A DNA stretch of 64,000 nt from NCBI RefSeq assembly GCF_032854445.1, contig NC_088302.1, positions 49,570,046-49,634,045 of the forward strand. The letters run 5' to 3'. Source of the stretch: Liolophura sinensis. Its lineage: Eukaryota; Mollusca; Polyplacophora; Chitonida; Chitonidae. The translations under genes were made by a program, and so were the position numbers. This document shows, piece by piece, positions 59,336 through 64,000 of this stretch (its first letter is position 1; every line of letters starts with the position of its first letter). A model generated the notes under the pieces. The model ran no database searches, was not told the DNA's origin, and saw only the letters and a list, made by a program, of their open reading frames with translations.

Positions 59336-60745
59336 ATTCTGATCATGAGAATTCACAATCTGTTGAGTGAATTTGATTTTCCATCATTTTGCCACAGAAC
59401 ATTGCAATAATCTAATATGAAGTTGAACTGTATTGCTGCCTTCTGCCATAGAAATGATCAAATTTAAGCTATGTCAAGAGCACCCTTGTATTGAACAGTT
59501 TACATATCTATGTGTATGCATGGTAAATGTAATTTGGTGCATCTCCGCTGTGGACAGAAATCCAAATTTTTTCTTTAGGCAGATAAATCAAGCTCAGAAT
59601 AATGTTCAGCACATCTGGACTCTTACGTCACGTGTTGTTATCGCCCCATAATGAGGCAATTCCACGCCATCCTGGTGCCAAACAGGAACCACTTTTCTGG
59701 ATAAAAGGACCTTGTGCATGGATGCATGTGTGGGCCTACTATTATGTGAACAGTTAAAGTAGTGTTATGTAATGTGTCAGTTTTGAATATTTGTGTTATA
59801 GCTGTCCATACATTCTATTATTTCAAGATATTTCCACATAACTGGATTGGTGCCAAAGTGCTGTCATCGCCATAACATCTTCAGGATTTTATGCAGGGCA
59901 TTTATTGCGAATTCATCAAAGTGATTGTGGGTCAAAAGTTTGTGATTGCAGATGATTAACATTTTGTTGTTATTGCATATACAGGGCAGTTTGTATAAAC
60001 TGGTCATGCCTCAGACCAAGAAAAAAGTTAACAAAAATGTCTGTCTCTACAACAACTAAACAACAACAAAATTGATTGTCCCATGGAATAAAAAAATGGT
60101 ACTGATTTACTAATGTAATAACTCAAGTTATTAAAGCGTTCTGTTTTATTAGATAAAAAATAGGATCATAGATACATACACGATTAAATCGCAAAATGAA
60201 AAAGCTATTTAAATTAGCTCTACGAAATTTGGATTATGTGCAAAGTGCATTAAGATGAACTTGATTACAAGGTAGACTGGAAACCCATGTCTTTATTCTC
60301 AATATAGACTTGTTGTCAGTGTTGTCAATTTTCACTGTATAAAAAATGGTGAAACTGTCAGTTGTGGGAATCAAAAGGGGTACTCAATTATTCAGCTAGG
60401 TCAAGACCTGATGGTAACCAGTCATTAATTCATTCATTCCAGCATTTCATTGGTGGATCAGGCAAAGTATGATAAAGTGGTACATACATGTATCTACATA
60501 TACGTAAAAAACAAATTTTAATGCACACTATTTCCGGATGTAGCTGGAGGAACTTGTTCTTCCACACTTTTCTTATATGTGCAAACTTTGAAAAAGTGTT
60601 TCTGATCGAGCTGCACAGAATGTTCATTTTACAATTTTGATTTTTATTTTACAAATATAATATAAGTGTAGACCAGTTTTTGTTAAGTGACGTGTGTACA
60701 TACATTTGATATAGTCAGAAATTCATGATCTTGTATTTTGTTTAT

Positions 60746-60962
60746 ACCCTAATTCTTCAACCTTTTTAACCGGCTGTGCGACTTTTGTTTCAAACATGAG
60801 AGGCAACTGTGGGGTGGTAGAGGAAGAATTTTCTCAGTTTATGAGCTTAGATCTGTAATAACACAAAATAATCTGTTGAGCATCATTTTCATAATAATTG
60901 TATGCATAAATTCCACACAAAAAAATGGCTTTAGTGGTAGAAAAGGTTGAAGTTTTACAGCT
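60746..60962. repeat. Fold-back MITE-like element
   Basis: Starts CCCTAATTCTTCAACCTTTT and ends AAAAGGTTGAAGTTTTACAG, so the ends are inverted. Body shared with 6145-6235 and 63558-63655 (CATTTTCATAATAATTGTAT). Confidence 0.55.
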
Positions 60963-61208
60963 TAGTGGAGGCGTAAGTGGAGGCGTTGTGGAGATTCCAT
61001 TGGGCTTCATGCTGAATACAACCTGTCAACCTGTTCTCTTTAAAATGTTTAACAAGCAGAGAAATGCCAGTAGCATCAACTCTGTTGTGATCATGAAACA
61101 GGAAGTCTGTCTACAAACATGATGTGATTGGTAGCAGCTGAGTGGTAAAGACTTGTTCTTCATCATTGTTAGACGACTCGAGTACGTATATCTTTACTAT
61201 CTCTACAG

Positions 61209-61347
61209 ATTGCCTCTCTTTGAGCCTTTACTAATTCCGTCCATCAGGCAATGCTCCAGAGCTCTGCTGGACTCTGCCGTCTGCAGTCTACTGTCCTTCC
61301 ATCCATCATCATTCATGGCACGACAAATGATTGCAATTTTCTTGTGA
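61209..61347 (+). CDS. Candidate terminal exon, unidentified gene
   Basis: Acceptor TATCTCTACAG, then 45 codons (LPLFEPLLIPSIRQCSRALL and on, ending MARQMIAIFL) to a TGA. Could be the last exon of the gene suggested at 52-56 kb, but its phase does not join directly to 55743-55840. Weak. Confidence 0.2.
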
Positions 61348-61915
61348 AGATGATTGTAATTTAGGCCTCGCACATTCCCAGACTACCACACTACCAAAAC
61401 ATAAGTGCAGCTCTATACATATATGTATGCCAGCCTGCCTTAAGTGTGTTCAGCTGGCACAGGGTTTGATAGTGGCACGCCAACGATTTATTATCGTTAA
61501 ATGAATTTGGAAATACTTTCCATTGTTTTTTCCATATAGCTTTGCCAGAGTTACACTCCAGTAGAATTTCTATATGTGGTTTTTATCACATATTTGCCTG
61601 TGGTGTTGAAAAATCACAATCTAATACCCTCCAAAGAGAGCCAATTAGGTAAAAACCTTGTTGTTTAGAGGATCAGTCGAGACCTTTCAGCTACACATTA
61701 AAAGGTTCAAGAACTTAAAGCGTACGTTGTTGTTGACAGTGGTATAACGGTTGTCTTAGTCATGAAAATCAATGTAGAAATTACTCCGTTTGGCAAAATT
61801 AGTGTTATCTAATAGGGTGTGTGTAAAGATTGTGTCAGTGTCTTGAATAAAATATGTTTCAGTCATGTAATGGCTGCATTCCTTTATTTACCTTTAATTT
61901 AGTTTGATAGGCTAA

Positions 61916-62330
61916 TTACCCTAATTCCTCAACCTGTTCGCCTATGAAAGAGCAAATTTCAGTGCAATTTATGCACATTTTTAATTTGATTTTGGGGACA
62001 AAACTACATTGGTTGGGTTGGACAATTTCAGGACTTCACAAAAAGTACAACTTTATCAGCCTACACAGAATAATGCCTTCAGAATATGCTTCAATAAACA
62101 CCTTGCCACCCTGTGAAAAGGTTGAAGATGTACAGTAGTACATTACTAGGTTATCATTGATGGAGTATAAATGCGACTGCATGCAGCATTGTCAGAGTTT
62201 TGTTATGCCCTGACACTGGCTCATCCATCCAATGTATAGTTGTCTCCAAAATCAAATTCAAAGTGTGCATGAATTGCACTGAAAGTTGATCTTTCATATG
62301 TGAAATGGTTGAGGAATAAGGGTATATGTA
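61916..62330. repeat. Long fold-back MITE-like element
   Basis: The left arm (about 61919-62030, beginning CCCTAATTCCTCAACC) is the reverse complement, with scattered mismatches, of 62210-62330. The arms are about 110 bp around a spacer of about 180 bp. Mirror-image short frames on the two strands (61944-62138 plus, 62154-62348 minus) encode related sequences only because of this symmetry. Confidence 0.8.
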
Positions 62331-63557
62331 TTGTAAAGGTATGGCCATCTTATAATACTCATTTATTTCTATTTTATTTTATTATATTATTTTTTTTGTT
62401 TTTTTTGGGGGGGGGGGGGTTTACCTCATGTAACTGATGCAGTCATAGACTAGTCAGCTTGTGTTTTCTGCGACATGTAGCTTCCCTGTGAACATGTATG
62501 ATCTATTCCTGAGGTTTTATTTTTTATATGCCATCTCAGTAGAAAATGACAATATTTTATGCATCAACATTTGGGTTTAACTTTCAAGGGATTACTGTAG
62601 AGGATGACTTTTTATAGTTGTGTTGGAGTATAATTGAGTAAGGATAAAGGGTTGAGAGAAAAAGAGCTATCTAAGGACCTTAGGGAAACAATCTAAGGAC
62701 CTTAGGGAAGCAATTGCAAAACTGGTTGAATCATGATGTCACATGTGTGGGATGTACATCAGAAATGGGAAATAATCAAAATGTCACAAGAGCTTGAAAC
62801 AGTGCTACAAATACATGTAGGTCCTCTGGGGCATTTACATGTATATATGATTTCCGTGAAAAGAATATATACATGGGCCTGACTAATTCCAGATACTTGT
62901 AGATTTAAAAAAAAAAGCAAATCCAGAATCAAGCCTAGAGAATTCTGCTGCAAACATTTATAGTTTGGGTTGTATCTCTTCACGAAGATCCCATAAACAA
63001 ACTATAACATGTAGTATTTTTAAGATCAGGAATGCCTGAACAAGCAATGATGTCATACAGTATGGAACAGCTAGGCTAATTATACACATATAATATACTG
63101 GTATATAGAAAAGTCTGGACTGTATTACTTGAATTAAAGATGATGTGACAGTTAATGAAAACTTATGTGTGGACTGAGAGGAAGTACAGTATAGAAGAGT
63201 GGAAAAGCATCAAAGTATACATGTTCCTAACATTGGGTTAACTTTGTCTGCCTAAAACAAATAGGCAGTCTTTTGTTCTGTTCAGCAATATGTCAGTGTT
63301 CCTGTTTATTTGTGCCTATAAAGCTAATACATAGGCAGTCTAACAGTTAACAGAGAATGATGTGTTTTCACAACTATGTCAGTTTTCATTAATAATACTC
63401 TCAACATTTGACCCCCATATTTGTGTTGTCAGTTACTGGTAACATCTATATTTAGTTTATAATGTACAGTATGAGACACTGGATATACTGATGGTTGACT
63501 GTCAGTATTACCACATCATTATAGGCATTATTTTCACTGGTCAAGTGCGATTGGTGC

Positions 63558-63655
63558 CCTAATTGTTCATAAAATAAATCATTTTAGTGTCATTTTCATA
63601 ATAAATGTATGCTTAAATTCCCCTGAAAAAATGTTTTCGAGGTCGAAGAGATTTA
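63558..63655. repeat. Degenerate fold-back family fragment
   Basis: CCCTAATTGTTCATAAAA and CATTTTCATAATAAATGTAT match the family at 60746-60962. Confidence 0.4.
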
Positions 63656-64000
63656 CCGTAGGTTTTATAATTGTATAATTTGTATAATTAAAACATCATC
63701 TTATATCTTAGATATCTGCACTCAATGCAGACAATAAAGTCACGTAGTAAAAACAAAGTAGTTTGGTGCATGTGTAGCTTTTAATTGGGTTGATTATTAT
63801 CATTGAACTGTTGTGAGCCAATCAAGTAGCTCTCAACATTGTTGATGAAAGATTTGATACGTAATTTATGCCTTCTCTTTAATCTCCTGTCGTGGCTCAC
63901 ATTTATGGGATGAACTGTTTTACAGCATGGTAATATTAAAGTGGTAGACTGTATATACCATTCTCTGTAAGGAATCTTTGTAAGAGGTAGGGTTTTGGAT

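Larger units (their letters stand above)
59336..64000. other. Intergenic or intronic DNA with fold-back elements
   Basis: No secure gene. It has fold-back elements at 60746-60962, 61916-62330 and 63558-63655, one candidate exon at 61209-61347, a T-run/G-run junction at about 62390-62420, and a direct repeat of CTAAGGACCTTAGGGAA at 62670-62710. Confidence 0.5.

Noticed and set aside
60925-61122. 65-codon plus-strand frame
   Set aside because: Its first part lies in a fold-back repeat and the rest has no recognised similarity or splice context.

Overview
This is eukaryotic genomic DNA: genes have GT-AG introns, TATA boxes and AATAAA signals, and the sequence is AT-rich with many tandem repeats and SINEs. 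A dispersed SINE-like element (core GTGTTTTACGCCGTA, then AAGAATATTTCACTTATACG) resembles repeats I know from molluscan genomes. A bivalve or gastropod is therefore the best guess, made from memory and not from a search.

Layout. 1-4.05 kb: intergenic DNA with fold-back repeats, a long hairpin and a decayed SGNH-hydrolase-like fragment on the minus strand. 4.05-35.6 kb: head-to-tail array of eight copies of one gene, with a spacing of 3.75-4.12 kb (4.79 kb for the first). Six copies are intact and encode a 311-residue protein whose second half has the strand pattern of the ETX/MTX2 (aerolysin-like) beta-pore-forming family. Copy 1 is broken by deletions and a 1.5-kb inverted-repeat element; copy 5 has a 5-nt deletion. 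Every copy has a TGACGTCA element, a TATA box and an intron of about 150 bp in the 5' UTR. The coding region itself has no intron.

37.1-46.3 kb, minus strand: a complete 12-exon gene that I reassembled by hand. It encodes a 355-residue secreted copper type II, ascorbate-dependent monooxygenase of the peptidylglycine alpha-hydroxylating monooxygenase (PHM) type. All six copper ligands are present, but the arginine that binds the substrate carboxylate in rat PHM is serine. Its intron 8 holds a 25-bp minisatellite and a 55-bp minisatellite that grew out of the exon 8/intron 8 junction.

46.3-64 kb: mostly intergenic or intronic DNA. It has SINEs, a 53-bp minisatellite (54.3-55.0 kb), a 36/37-bp minisatellite (57.6-59.3 kb), a family of fold-back MITE-like elements, and a few candidate plus-strand exons (52.3, 55.5-55.8 and 61.2 kb) of one or more genes I do not recognise. 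No rRNA gene, functional tRNA gene or CRISPR array was seen.

The array and the PHM-like gene show no obvious functional link. The array reads as a recent amplification of an effector or defence-type gene under a shared promoter; the PHM-like gene would act in the secretory pathway.
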